Shown: piece by piece, positions 1 to 8,054 of the stretch | Layout: every line of letters begins with the position of its first letter | Position numbering within the stretch: position 1 is the stretch's first letter | Assembly: GCA_963819635.1 (NCBI GenBank) | Contig: CAWFWX010000003.1 | Location: 1,178,001-1,242,000 of the forward strand | Direction of reading: 5' to 3' | From: JACVRW01 sp963819635 | GTDB lineage: Bacteria > Actinomycetota > Thermoleophilia > Solirubrobacterales > Thermoleophilaceae | Length of the DNA stretch: 64,000 bases | The notes under the pieces: generated by a model | What the model was told of the DNA's origin: nothing | Seen by the model: the letters and a program-made list of their open reading frames with translations, nothing else | The model's database searches: none | Position numbers and translations under genes: made by a program

Positions 1-1
1 C

Positions 2-859
2 CTCGAGCTCCCCTGGACGTTCTCGACGTTCGATTACCCCACCCTGTGTGGCCTCCTCGCCTCCCAGTCGGATCACGACTTTCACACCGCCAAGGTCAAT
101 GGGCGCACGGGCGACACCGTCCACACCGATCGAGGAGACCTGTCAGCTCCGCTGATCGTCGACGCACTCGGCTGGCGCAGAGTGCTGGGCCGTGGGTATC
201 AGCCTCCAGAGGCTCCGCTGTCGCGCGGCCTCGAGGTGCATCCCTGGGGCGTGGGCGACGACATGGAGCTCTGGATCGACCGGAAGTACGTGCCCGCGGG
301 CTACGGCTGGAGCTTCCCGGCCGGCGACGAGACCCGCATCGGCGTGGGCTCCTTCGACCCGCGCTTCCACGTCAAGGACACCACGGTGATGCTCGCCGAG
401 GACCTAGCTCGCGAGCCCGTGCGCTACCAGGGCAACTGGATCCCGCACCGCCTGCGGGCGGCGACCGAAGACGGCGTCTTCTTCGTGGGCGACTCCGCCG
501 GCCACTGCCTGCCCCTCACGGCTGAGGGCATCCGCACCGCGCTCTATTTCGGAATCGCCTGCGGTCGCGAGCTGCGCTCGGTCGTCGAAGGCAGGCAGCC
601 GATCGCCTCCGCCCTGGCCCGCTACGGCGACTTCTCCGAGAGCCATCGCTGGAAGTTCGAGGCGATGCTGCTCGCCCAGCGGACGATCCCGCGCGTGCCA
701 CCCCGCCTCCTCCACGGCTCGATCACAGCCATGCGGGCGAAGCGGTTCGTGGACTGGAGCTTCCGCCACTACCTGGACATCGCCCCGCCGGCGTTCGCGG
801 GCGCGGCTCCGTCACCGGTTGTGGTTGACGACCTCGATGTTGTTGCGGTCGGGGTCTAG
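2..859 (+). CDS. NAD(P)/FAD-dependent oxidoreductase, geranylgeranyl-reductase/lycopene-cyclase-like (5' end missing)
   Basis: The reading frame is open from the first bases of the window, so the N-terminal Rossmann dinucleotide fold lies outside. The visible part has the C-terminal FAD-contact motif VFFVGDSAGHCLPLTAEGI, the GD-x-AG...P...GEGI pattern of the geranylgeranyl reductase/lycopene cyclase group of flavoproteins. These enzymes reduce or cyclise isoprenoid chains or hydroxylate aromatic substrates; the substrate here is unknown. The 3' end runs convergently into the VOC gene with 48 bp overlap. Family assignment is fair, function is not resolved. Confidence 0.7.
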   Translation, partial: LELPWTFSTFDYPTLCGLLASQSDHDFHTAKVNGRTGDTVHTDRGDLSAPLIVDALGWRRVLGRGYQPPEAPLSRGLEVHPWGVGDDMELWIDRKYVPAGYGWSFPAGDETRIGVGSFDPRFHVKDTTVMLAEDLAREPVRYQGNWIPHRLRAATEDGVFFVGDSAGHCLPLTAEGIRTALYFGIACGRELRSVVEGRQPIASALARYGDFSESHRWKFEAMLLAQRTIPRVPPRLLHGSITAMRAKRFVDWSFRHYLDIAPPAFAGAAPSPVVVDDLDVVAVGV

Positions 860-1531
860 GACGTACGCGCTGTAGTAGCCGCGGTGGTACGGCCGCTCGC
901 CGGGAGTGCCGTTGTCCGTGTAGCCCGCCTCGATCGCCGCCCGGTGGAAGTCGTCAACCGCCTGGTTCGAGTCGGCGGGAAACGCCATGTGCAGGTTGTC
1001 GGTCACGGGTCGCCTGGGAGGACCGAGAAGGAGCCCGAATCGCCGATGAAGCTGACGCGCTCGGGCGTGTCCCTGCCGACCCTCGAGCCCGGCGTGCGGC
1101 GCGATCGTCTCGTAGAAGCGCTTCGACGCCGCGACGCTGCGGACGCGGATCCAGAGGTGGTCGACGCCGTGGACCACGCCCTCGTGGTGGACCGCCTCGA
1201 TGCTGTTCCCGTCGGGATCGAGGAGGAAGCCGCCGTAGTAGTCGGCGCTGTACTCGGTCCGCGGACCCGGCTCACCGTCGCTCGGGTAGCCGGCGGCCGT
1301 CCCGGCCTGCCAGAACTCGTCGACGCGCTCGCGTGACGACGCCCCGAAGCCGACATGGAGCCCGCGTGTGACGGGACTCCACACGGTGGCCGCCGTGAGC
1401 GAGAAGTCATCCCACTCCGTGAAGTCGTCGTCGCTGTACTCCGTCTGTATTCCGAGCACGCCGAGGACCGTGTCGTAGAAGCGCTCCGACGCCTCGCGGT
1501 CCGAGACGCGGATCGTCACGTGGTCGAACAC
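812..1531 (-). CDS. VOC-superfamily (glyoxalase/extradiol dioxygenase-like) protein, with two compensating frame shifts
   Basis: The 239-residue product has two vicinal-oxygen-chelate modules, beginning FDHVTIRVSD and GVDHLWIRVRS, each ending in the typical DPDGNSIE or DPDRNNIE strand. About 25 codons between roughly 1007 and 1082 read as an unlikely Arg/His-rich stretch, while the neighbouring frame there encodes VSFIGDSGSFSV, the expected VOC sequence. One extra base near 1081 and one missing base near 1008 would restore a normal protein. The gene sits 10 bp downstream of the E1 beta gene and is probably co-transcribed with it. Substrate unknown; could be a glyoxalase, a dioxygenase or a binding protein. 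Confidence 0.8.
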   Translation of the reverse strand: MFDHVTIRVSDREASERFYDTVLGVLGIQTEYSDDDFTEWDDFSLTAATVWSPVTRGLHVGFGASSRERVDEFWQAGTAAGYPSDGEPGPRTEYSADYYGGFLLDPDGNSIEAVHHEGVVHGVDHLWIRVRSVAASKRFYETIAPHAGLEGRQGHARARQLHRRFGLLLGPPRRPVTDNLHMAFPADSNQAVDDFHRAAIEAGYTDNGTPGERPYHRGYYSAYVLDPDRNNIEVVNHNR

Positions 1532-1541
1532 CGTCGAGAGC

Positions 1542-2525
1542 TTACGAGGCGGCCGCTAGGCCCAGGCGCTCACGCACCGCGCCCGCGATCTCCGCGGCGC
1601 CGGGCAGCCATGCGTCTTCGAGCGTGGGGCTGTAGGGAGCCGGCGTGTCGCCGGTCGCGACGATCCAGGCGTCGTCGAGGCGGTCGAGCCCCTCAGCGGT
1701 GACGATGCCGAGCAGGTTCGCCGCCCAGCCGCCCACACGCGTGCCCTCCTCCACGACCATCAGGCGATTGGTCTTGGCGACCGACTCGAGCACGGTCTCG
1801 TGATCGAGCGGCCGCAGCGACCGGATGTCGACGACCTCCGCGTCTATGCCGTCCCCCGCCAGCTGCTCCGCGGCTTCCAGCGAATCGCGCACGCCGCGGA
1901 GCGCGGACACGATCGACACGTCCGTTCCCTCGCGCACGACAGAAGCCTTGCCGAGCGGCACCGTTTCCTCCGTCGGCTCCGGTCCCTTCACCGAGTAGAG
2001 GCGCTTGTGCTCCAGGAAGATGACCGGGTTGTCGTCGCGGATCGCCGACTTGAGCAGGCCCTTGGCATCGGCCGGGCTCGAGGGCCCGACGATCTTGATC
2101 CCGGGGATCGCCTGGAACCAGGTGCCGTGGATCTGCGAGTGCATCGCGCCGAAGCGGCCGCCCGCCCCGACCGCCGAACGGACGACCAGCGGAACGCTCG
2201 ACTGCTCATTCGACACGTACCAGAACTTCGCCGACTGGTTCACGAGGCTGTCCATGGCCAGCGCCATGAAGTCGCCGAACATGATCTCGATCACCGGGCG
2301 CAGCCCGGTGACAGCCGCCCCAAACGCCGCCCCCGCCATCGCGAGCTCCGAGATCGGGGTGTCGAACACGCGGTCAGGACCGTGCTTCTCGTGCAGCCCC
2401 GGCGTGGTCATGAACACGCCGCCCGGGGCGGCGACGTCTTCGCCGAAGAAGACCACCGAGGGGTCGCGCTCGATCTCCTCGTCAAGCGCGTCGCGGATCG
2501 CCTTCCGGAACTCGAGCTCGCTCAT
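1542..2525 (-). CDS. Thiamine-diphosphate-dependent 2-oxoacid (or acetoin) dehydrogenase E1 component, beta subunit
   Basis: This 327-residue protein matches the transketolase-like beta subunit of E1 (PdhB/AcoB/BkdB type): it starts MSELEFRKAIRDALDEEIE, has FFGEDVA near the N-terminus, and a C-terminal transketolase domain with VSALRGV and VVEEGTRVGGW. It pairs with the alpha subunit to decarboxylate a 2-oxoacid or cleave acetoin on thiamine diphosphate. The ATG at 2525 was chosen because it overlaps the alpha stop codon by 4 bp (ATGA), giving translational coupling; a longer upstream frame is only a shadow of the alpha gene. No lipoyl-E2 or E3 gene follows. Confidence 0.9.
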   Translation of the reverse strand: MSELEFRKAIRDALDEEIERDPSVVFFGEDVAAPGGVFMTTPGLHEKHGPDRVFDTPISELAMAGAAFGAAVTGLRPVIEIMFGDFMALAMDSLVNQSAKFWYVSNEQSSVPLVVRSAVGAGGRFGAMHSQIHGTWFQAIPGIKIVGPSSPADAKGLLKSAIRDDNPVIFLEHKRLYSVKGPEPTEETVPLGKASVVREGTDVSIVSALRGVRDSLEAAEQLAGDGIDAEVVDIRSLRPLDHETVLESVAKTNRLMVVEEGTRVGGWAANLLGIVTAEGLDRLDDAWIVATGDTPAPYSPTLEDAWLPGAAEIAGAVRERLGLAAAS

Positions 2526-3520
2526 TCCTTGAACTCCGTGCCCGCGACCTGATCCGGATCGGGATAGGGCGCCGCAAGCGCCGCCTCGACCGCTCGGTCC
2601 ATCTGCGCGTCGATCTCGGCGTCCTTCGCGGCCAGGATGTCGTCGCCCAAGCCCAGGTCCAGGAGCCGCGCCCGCGCCAGGTCGAGCGGGTCGCGCGCCA
2701 GCCAGCGGTCGACCTCGTCGGGTGGGCGGTACTTCCCCGGATCGGACTTCGAGTGGCCGTAGTGGCGGTAGGTCTGGCACTCGAGCAGGGTCGGCCCGCT
2801 GCCGCCACGCGCGCGCTCGACCGCTTCGAGCGCTGCCTCGCGCACAGCCCACAGGTCGTTGCCGTCCACGACCTGCGACTGCATGCCGAATGACGCGGCG
2901 CGAATGCCGATCTCACCGCCGGCGGTGACGCTCGCCATCGGCGTGAACTCCCCGTAGAAGTTGTTCTCGCACACGTACACCACCGGCAGGTCGAACACCT
3001 GCGCCCAGTTGAGGCACTCGTGGAAGTAGCCCTGGTTCGATGCGCCGTCGCCGAAGAAGGCGACCGCGACCCTGCCCTGACGTTGCGCGGACATGGCCGC
3101 GCCAGTGGCAGCGGCGATGCTGCCGCCCACGATCCCGAAGCAGCCCACGAGCCCGTGGTTCAGGTCGATCACGTTCATCGACCCCGCGCGGCCGCCGCAT
3201 ACCCCGGTGGCGCGGCCGAGCATCTCGGCCGCCAGCGCCTCCGGATCGGTTCCCTTCGCAAGCGCGTGGCCGTGACCGCGGTAGGTCCCGGCCACGTAGT
3301 CATCCGCCTCGAGAGCTGAGCACACCCCCACCGGTACGGCCTCCTGCCCCGCGGACAGATGCGTCGTGCCGTGCACCTCGCCCTTCAGGAACAGGCGTTG
3401 GATCTCCTGCTCAAAGCGGCGAATGAGGCGCATCCGGCCGTAGCGCTCGAGGTAGTCGGGGGGCGACTCGCCGGGCCGGTCCTTCCTCTCATGGGCGCGC
3501 TCCGTCTGTGTCCCGGCCAT
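2522..3520 (-). CDS. Thiamine-diphosphate-dependent 2-oxoacid (or acetoin) dehydrogenase E1 component, alpha subunit
   Basis: The 332-residue product carries the thiamine-diphosphate motif, GDGASNQGYFHECLNWA ending at PVVYVCENN, and the family signatures HLSAGQEAV and RGHGHALAKG, as in AcoA/PdhA. It forms the heterotetrameric E1 with the next gene (4-bp overlap). The first gene of an E1alpha-E1beta-VOC operon, it starts 15 bp from a LacI-type palindrome shared with the divergent aldolase-like gene, so it is probably induced with the rest of the island. No clear Shine-Dalgarno sequence precedes the ATG. The preferred substrate (pyruvate, acetoin, branched 2-oxoacid) cannot be told from sequence. 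Confidence 0.9.
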   Translation of the reverse strand: MAGTQTERAHERKDRPGESPPDYLERYGRMRLIRRFEQEIQRLFLKGEVHGTTHLSAGQEAVPVGVCSALEADDYVAGTYRGHGHALAKGTDPEALAAEMLGRATGVCGGRAGSMNVIDLNHGLVGCFGIVGGSIAAATGAAMSAQRQGRVAVAFFGDGASNQGYFHECLNWAQVFDLPVVYVCENNFYGEFTPMASVTAGGEIGIRAASFGMQSQVVDGNDLWAVREAALEAVERARGGSGPTLLECQTYRHYGHSKSDPGKYRPPDEVDRWLARDPLDLARARLLDLGLGDDILAAKDAEIDAQMDRAVEAALAAPYPDPDQVAGTEFKE

Positions 3521-3535
3521 TCACGGCCACTGTAC

Positions 3536-3549
3536 AGCAATCGTTTGCA
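3536..3549. promoter_or_regulatory. LacI-family operator 1 (divergent E1alpha / aldolase-like)
   Basis: The sequence aGCAATCGTTTGCA is a 14-bp imperfect palindrome with central CG, the usual form of LacI/GalR-family operators. It lies between the minus-strand E1 alpha start (3520) and the plus-strand start at 3562, so one bound dimer could repress both. It matches five further sites in the island. Confidence 0.75.
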
Positions 3550-3561
3550 AGGATTAGACGC

Positions 3562-4533
3562 GTGACCACTAGCGCACCCACATCGCCGAAAGCGCTGGCT
3601 CGCGAGCGGGTGAAGGGCCTCTGGATCGCCATCCCGACGCCGTTCACGGCCGACGGCGAGCACGTCGACGAGGACGTGCTCGCGGCGTCGGTCGACCACT
3701 ACATCGACGGTCTGCAGGTGGACGGCATCTTCTGCGGCGGCGTGATGGGCGAGTTCTGGGCGCTGGCCCTGGACGAGCGCAGGCGCGTCCACGAGCTGGT
3801 TGCCGGCCGTTCCGCGGGGCGCGTGCCGGTGATGGCGCACGTGGGCCACCACGTCTTCTCGGACATGATCGGGCTCTGCGAGCACGCGATCGGGTCCGGC
3901 ATCGACTTCGGCATCGCGATGAACCCGTACTACCCCCCGGCCCCGCCGCCGGAGTCGGTCCGAGCGTGGTACGAGTCGCTCGCCGAGGCCTCCCCCCTGC
4001 CGATGTTCCTCTTCAACACCGCGTACTCCGGATACACGCTCTCCCCCGAGCTGATCTCCGAGCTCGCGGACCTGGACAACATCTGCGGGATCAAGAACCC
4101 ACAGGGCAAGGAGCACCTCCTGCGCGTGCAGGCGCTGGCCGGCGAGCGCATCGTCGTGACCGACGCCTCCGAGCGCGACTGGCTCGAGCTGCATTCCGAG
4201 CACCGCTTTCAGGCTCTGATGTCCACCCCGGCGCTGGCGCTGTATCAGCGCCCGGGGGCTCTGCCCATCGTCGAGTACACGCGCCTGGCGGACTCGGGTG
4301 ACCTGGAGGGGGCGCGCACGGCCAGCGACCGGCTCGGCCCCGCGCGCGACGCCTTCGACCACTGGATGCGTGCGCCGTGGCTCGAGCGCCACGTGATCCC
4401 GATTGCGCAGCTGAAGGCGTGGCTGGGACTGCTGGGACTGCCCCAGGGACCCGTGCGGCCACCGCTCACGCCCCTGACTCGTGACGAGGAGCTGGCCCTG
4501 CGGCGCGACCTCGAAGCAGCCGAGCTCGTTTGA
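3562..4533 (+). CDS. Dihydrodipicolinate synthase/N-acetylneuraminate lyase family protein
   Basis: A TIM-barrel class I aldolase of the DapA/NanA family, 323 residues. GGVMGEFWALALDERRRV corresponds to the conserved GTTGE segment, and the Schiff-base lysine is in ICGIKNP. Members make or cleave C-C bonds with pyruvate or dehydrate sugar acids; the island context (catabolic, LacI operator) argues for a degradative lyase or dehydratase rather than lysine biosynthesis. I chose the GTG at 3562 because the upstream ATG at 3508 would place the operator inside the gene and family similarity starts at about KGLWIAIPTPF. Confidence 0.85.
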   Translation: MTTSAPTSPKALARERVKGLWIAIPTPFTADGEHVDEDVLAASVDHYIDGLQVDGIFCGGVMGEFWALALDERRRVHELVAGRSAGRVPVMAHVGHHVFSDMIGLCEHAIGSGIDFGIAMNPYYPPAPPPESVRAWYESLAEASPLPMFLFNTAYSGYTLSPELISELADLDNICGIKNPQGKEHLLRVQALAGERIVVTDASERDWLELHSEHRFQALMSTPALALYQRPGALPIVEYTRLADSGDLEGARTASDRLGPARDAFDHWMRAPWLERHVIPIAQLKAWLGLLGLPQGPVRPPLTPLTRDEELALRRDLEAAELV

Positions 4534-4572
4534 ACGGATCGCTGCGCACCGGGCACGGCCCGGCGCTTGCGC

Positions 4573-5550
4573 CTAACCGCTCGGACGGGCCGACACCATG
4601 TCGACCTTGCCGTCGCTCAGCCCATCGCTGACCGGCACGTTCTCCGGCCGGAGCTCGAGCGCCGACGCGCGCGCCTCGAGCTCGAGCAGCGCCATGAAGT
4701 CCGTGTCGTCGTAGCCGAAGCCCATCAGCGCCTGCACCGCCTGCTGCGCGGCGGCCGCGACCGGCATCGGCACGCCGTGCTCCTCGGCGGCCTCGAAGCC
4801 GAGGCGGAAGTCCTTGTAGAGCAACGCCGGCGTGAAGGTCGGCGTGAAGTCGAGGTTCACGATCGCCGGCGCCTTGTAGCCCGTGAACATCGAGCCCATA
4901 ACGCTCTTGTTGAGGAACTCGAGGAACGCCGCGCGCGAGACACCCCCCTTCTCGGCAAGCACCGTGATCTCCGCAAGCGACTGGGCCACCACGCCGAGCA
5001 TCAGGTTGTGGCAGATCTTGACGAGTCGGGCGACGTCGCCCTCGCCGACGTAGGTCGCGCCCGCGCCGAAGAGCTCGAGGTACGGGCGGGCAGCCTCCCA
5101 GGCGTCCTGCGGGCCGGAAGCCACGACCGTCAGCTTGCCGGCGTCGACGACGGACGGGTTTCCGCTCACCGGCGCGGCCAGGAGGGCGACGTCGCGCGCC
5201 TCGGTGTGGGACCTGACCTCCGCCGACGCCTCGGGCGACACCGTCGACGAGTCCACGATCACCGAAGGCGCGGCAGCGGCGCTCGACAGCAGCCCGTGCT
5301 CGCCGAGAACCACAGCCTTGAAGTCCTCAGGGCCGGCGACCATCGTGAAGACGATGTCGCGGTCGGCCATCTCCGCGGGAGAATCGACCACGCTCGCGCC
5401 GAGCTCCGCCAGCGGCTCGGCCTTGGCACGCGTGCGGTTGTACACCGCGACGTCGCAGCCGGCCTCGAGCAGGCGGCTCGCGAGCGCATACCCCATCCGA
5501 CCCGTCCCCACCCAGCCGAGCGTCTTGCCCTTGACGTCGAAGTCGCCCAT
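4573..5550 (-). CDS. NAD(P)-dependent beta-hydroxyacid dehydrogenase (3-hydroxyisobutyrate dehydrogenase family)
   Basis: The product (325 residues from ATG 5550) has the N-terminal Rossmann motif GWVGTGRMG, the substrate-binding motif APVSGNPSVVDAGKL and the catalytic lysine in LVKICHNLML, the signatures of 3-hydroxyisobutyrate/tartronate-semialdehyde/6-phosphogluconate-like dehydrogenases. It oxidises or reduces a 3-hydroxyacid/semialdehyde pair. A perfect LacI-type palindrome ends 3 bp before the ATG, so the repressor would cover the ribosome-binding region; no Shine-Dalgarno sequence is seen, and the transcript may be leaderless. It converges with the aldolase-like gene. A second paralogue lies at 11152-12042. 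Confidence 0.88.
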   Translation of the reverse strand: MGDFDVKGKTLGWVGTGRMGYALASRLLEAGCDVAVYNRTRAKAEPLAELGASVVDSPAEMADRDIVFTMVAGPEDFKAVVLGEHGLLSSAAAAPSVIVDSSTVSPEASAEVRSHTEARDVALLAAPVSGNPSVVDAGKLTVVASGPQDAWEAARPYLELFGAGATYVGEGDVARLVKICHNLMLGVVAQSLAEITVLAEKGGVSRAAFLEFLNKSVMGSMFTGYKAPAIVNLDFTPTFTPALLYKDFRLGFEAAEEHGVPMPVAAAAQQAVQALMGFGYDDTDFMALLELEARASALELRPENVPVSDGLSDGKVDMVSARPSG

Positions 5551-5553
5551 TGC

Positions 5554-5567
5554 TGCAAACGTTTGCA
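5554..5567. promoter_or_regulatory. LacI-family operator 2 (perfect palindrome)
   Basis: TGCAAACGTTTGCA is a perfect 14-bp palindrome immediately upstream of the beta-hydroxyacid dehydrogenase start (5550, minus strand). Together with operator 3 it fills the divergent region 5551-5668. Confidence 0.8.
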
Positions 5568-5629
5568 CACAGCCGGACGACATGTCAAGAGCGTGGGGGC
5601 GTCGCGATTTGACGGCGGTGGCCGCGCCG

Positions 5630-5643
5630 TGCAATCGTTTGCA
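5630..5643. promoter_or_regulatory. LacI-family operator 3 (upstream of the forward catabolic operon)
   Basis: TGCAATCGTTTGCA differs from the perfect palindrome by one base. It lies 25 bp before the plus-strand ATG at 5669 and 63 bp from operator 2, a spacing (centre to centre 76 bp) that could also permit looping between the two. Confidence 0.78.
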
Positions 5644-5668
5644 AATCCGATTCGCGAGGTGACGAGGA

Positions 5669-7033
5669 ATGGCACTGCACACCTACGGGACGATGGCCGT
5701 CGACTGGGAGGAGCGCGTGCGCCTCGACCGCCTGCGCGAGGAGCGGCTGGCGCGGATCTCCTCCCTGCTCGCCGAGTCGGAGCTGGGCGCGCTGCTGTGC
5801 TTCGACATGACGAACATCCGCTACATCACGGCCACGCACATCGGCACGTGGGCGCAGGACAAGCTCAACCGCTTTTGCCTCTTGCCGCAGGGCGACGCCC
5901 CGATCATGTGGGACTTCGGCTCGGCGGCTCGCCACCACCAGCTCTACAACCCATGGCTGGGTGACGGGCGCTCCCGGGCCGGCATCTCGACGCTGCGTGG
6001 CGCCATGTCCCCGGAGTCCGGCCGCGCCGAGAACGTAGCCGAGAAGATCCGTGTGGAGCTCGAGCAGCGCGGACTCCTGGGCGAGCCGATCGGCGTCGAC
6101 GCCGTGGAGCCGGCGGTGCTGTTCGCGCTTCAGAGCGCCGGGGTGCAGGTCGTCGACGGCCAGCAGCTCATGCAGCAGGCGCGAATGATCAAGACGCAGG
6201 ACGAGATCACGCTGCTGAACACGGCCTGCATGATGGTCGACGCCGCCTACGAGGAGCTCTACCGCGCAATGAAGCCGGGCATGCGCGAGAACGAGTGCGT
6301 CGGCCTCGTGAACAAGGTGCTCTATGACATGGGGTCGGAGTTCGTCGAGGGCGTGAACGCCATCTCGGGCGAGCGCTGCAGCCCTCACCCTCACGTGTAC
6401 ACCGACAGAGCCCTGCGACCGGGCGACCCCGCGTACTTCGACATCCTCCACAGCTTCATGGGCTACCGCACGTGCTACTACCGCACGTTCGCGGTGGCTA
6501 GCGCGTCGAGGGCGCTGGTGGACGCCTACAAGCGCTGCCGCTACTACCTCGACGCGGCCATCGACCTGATCCGGCCGGGCGTCACGACCGGCGACGTGGT
6601 GCAGGTGTGGCCCAAGGCCGAGGAGTTCGGCTTTCCCGACGAGGAGGCCGCGTTCGCGCTCCAGTTCGGTCACGGCGTCGGCCTCGCGATCTGGGAAAAG
6701 CCGATCTTCAGCCGTCTGGTCTCGCTCGACCACCCCGAGGAGATCCAGGAGGGCATGGTGTTCGCGCTCGAGACGTTCTGGCCGTCCAGCGACGGCTGGT
6801 CCGCGGCCCGCATTGAGGAGCAGCTCGTGGTCACGGCCGATGGTTGCGAGGTGATCACGCGCTTTCCGGCCGAAGACCTGCTCATCGCAGGCAAGCCCTA
6901 TTACACGGTCGGCGGCGCGCTGCCGCTCGAGCGCGACCACCAGTCGAACCTCAACACCCAGCTCGACGCGGACAGGCAGGAGGCCGTGCCAGGCAACGGC
7001 CGGATCCCCGGCGGGGACCCGGTGCGCCTCTAG
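5669..7033 (+). CDS. M24-family (creatinase/aminopeptidase P fold) hydrolase with an altered metal site
   Basis: The 454-residue product has the N-terminal creatinase domain (FDMTNIRYIT) and the C-terminal pita-bread domain with FGHGVGLAIWEKP, EGMVFALET and RIEEQLVVT. In metallopeptidases the second aspartate ligand sits in GYxxDxTRTF; here the segment is GYRTCYYRTF, with Cys in place of Asp. The first Asp (FDI), His and both Glu remain. Loss of one dinuclear ligand suggests a C-N hydrolase like creatinase or ectoine hydrolase rather than a true Xaa-Pro peptidase (inference). First gene of a five-gene plus-strand operon; the MDR gene starts 1 bp after its stop. Confidence 0.82.
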   Translation: MALHTYGTMAVDWEERVRLDRLREERLARISSLLAESELGALLCFDMTNIRYITATHIGTWAQDKLNRFCLLPQGDAPIMWDFGSAARHHQLYNPWLGDGRSRAGISTLRGAMSPESGRAENVAEKIRVELEQRGLLGEPIGVDAVEPAVLFALQSAGVQVVDGQQLMQQARMIKTQDEITLLNTACMMVDAAYEELYRAMKPGMRENECVGLVNKVLYDMGSEFVEGVNAISGERCSPHPHVYTDRALRPGDPAYFDILHSFMGYRTCYYRTFAVASASRALVDAYKRCRYYLDAAIDLIRPGVTTGDVVQVWPKAEEFGFPDEEAAFALQFGHGVGLAIWEKPIFSRLVSLDHPEEIQEGMVFALETFWPSSDGWSAARIEEQLVVTADGCEVITRFPAEDLLIAGKPYYTVGGALPLERDHQSNLNTQLDADRQEAVPGNGRIPGGDPVRL

Positions 7034-7034
7034 C

Positions 7035-8054
7035 GTGCGCGCCGCGATCGTCGAGGCCTTGGGCCGCCCGCCGGCGCCCGCCGAGGTGCCCGTCCCCCGC
7101 CGGGGGCCCGGCGAGGCCCTGGTGCGGATGCGGGCGGCCGCCCTGAACCCGGTCGAGCTGCACATCTGGAACGGCCACTTCTTCGACGGCCCGCCGCGGC
7201 CGCCCTATGCCATCGGGCTAGAGGGGATCGGCGTGGTCGAGGAGGGTGAGCGCCTCTCGCCCGGCACGCGCGTGCGCGTGGAGTTCGTCCACCCGGGATA
7301 CGGCCGCGACGGCGCCGTCGCCGAGTACGCGGTCGCGCCAGAGGAGCCGGACGCGACGGACCGCGCCTCGCAGGCGTCAGTGACGCCGATCGGCGACGAG
7401 CTCGACGACACGGCGGCTGCCGCGCTCGGCGTGCCCGTGTTCACGGCGCTGATGTGCCTGGAGCGCGCGGAGGCCGCGGGCGCGTCGCTGGATGGGGCGC
7501 ACGTGCTGGTGACAGGCGCGACCGGGGCGGTCGGCACGGTTGGGGTTCAGCTGGCCAAGCTGATGGGCGCCGCGCGGGTGGTGGCGGCAGGCCGCGATCC
7601 CGAGCGTCTGGAGCGGGCCGTGTTGCTCGGCGCCGACGCAACCGTGGAGCTCACTGACGGCCTCGGGGCCGCGGAGCTTCGGGACAGGTTCTCGGACGCC
7701 GCCGCCGGGCGCCTCGACGTCGCGCTCGACCCGCTCTGGGGAGAGACCGCGCGCGCGGCGATCGACGCACTGAGTCGCGATGGCGTCTTCGTGAGCTTCG
7801 GACAGGCGGCAGCGCCGGTCGCTGAGCTGTCTGGCATCCCGATGCGCAACCAGAGGGTCGCTGTCGTGGGCCATTCGGGCGCCTGGGCCACGCCGCAGGA
7901 GCGCCAAGCCGCACTGACGCGCGCCCACGAGATGGCGGCGCGCGGCGGGCGCCCGCTGACGCTCGACACAGATGAGCTCCCGCTCGAGGAGATCGGCGCT
8001 GCCTGGGAGCGGCTGTCGCGGTCCGCGGGCCGCAGGCTCGTGGTCCGGCTGTGA
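7035..8054 (+). CDS. Zinc-independent medium-chain dehydrogenase/reductase (quinone-oxidoreductase-like)
   Basis: A 339-residue MDR protein: N-terminal GroES-like domain (RMRAAALNPVELHIWNG) and a nucleotide-binding domain with VLVTGATGAVGTVGVQLA, the NADPH-binding AxGxxG form of quinone reductases and 2-enoyl reductases. The structural- and catalytic-zinc cysteines of alcohol dehydrogenases are absent. It probably reduces an activated double bond or carbonyl in the pathway. GTG at 7035 begins 1 bp after the preceding stop, and the next gene overlaps by 4 bp, so the three are translationally coupled. Confidence 0.83.
   Translation: MRAAIVEALGRPPAPAEVPVPRRGPGEALVRMRAAALNPVELHIWNGHFFDGPPRPPYAIGLEGIGVVEEGERLSPGTRVRVEFVHPGYGRDGAVAEYAVAPEEPDATDRASQASVTPIGDELDDTAAAALGVPVFTALMCLERAEAAGASLDGAHVLVTGATGAVGTVGVQLAKLMGAARVVAAGRDPERLERAVLLGADATVELTDGLGAAELRDRFSDAAAGRLDVALDPLWGETARAAIDALSRDGVFVSFGQAAAPVAELSGIPMRNQRVAVVGHSGAWATPQERQAALTRAHEMAARGGRPLTLDTDELPLEEIGAAWERLSRSAGRRLVVRL

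Noticed and set aside
4567..5964. Long plus-strand frame (465 codons) antisense to the beta-hydroxyacid dehydrogenase
   Set aside because: Arg/His/Leu-rich composition typical of antisense frames in G+C-rich DNA; the minus strand encodes a clear dehydrogenase and the frame crosses both operators.
5585..7165. 526-codon minus-strand frame opposite the first M24 gene
   Set aside because: No recognisable motifs; the plus-strand M24 protein is well supported.
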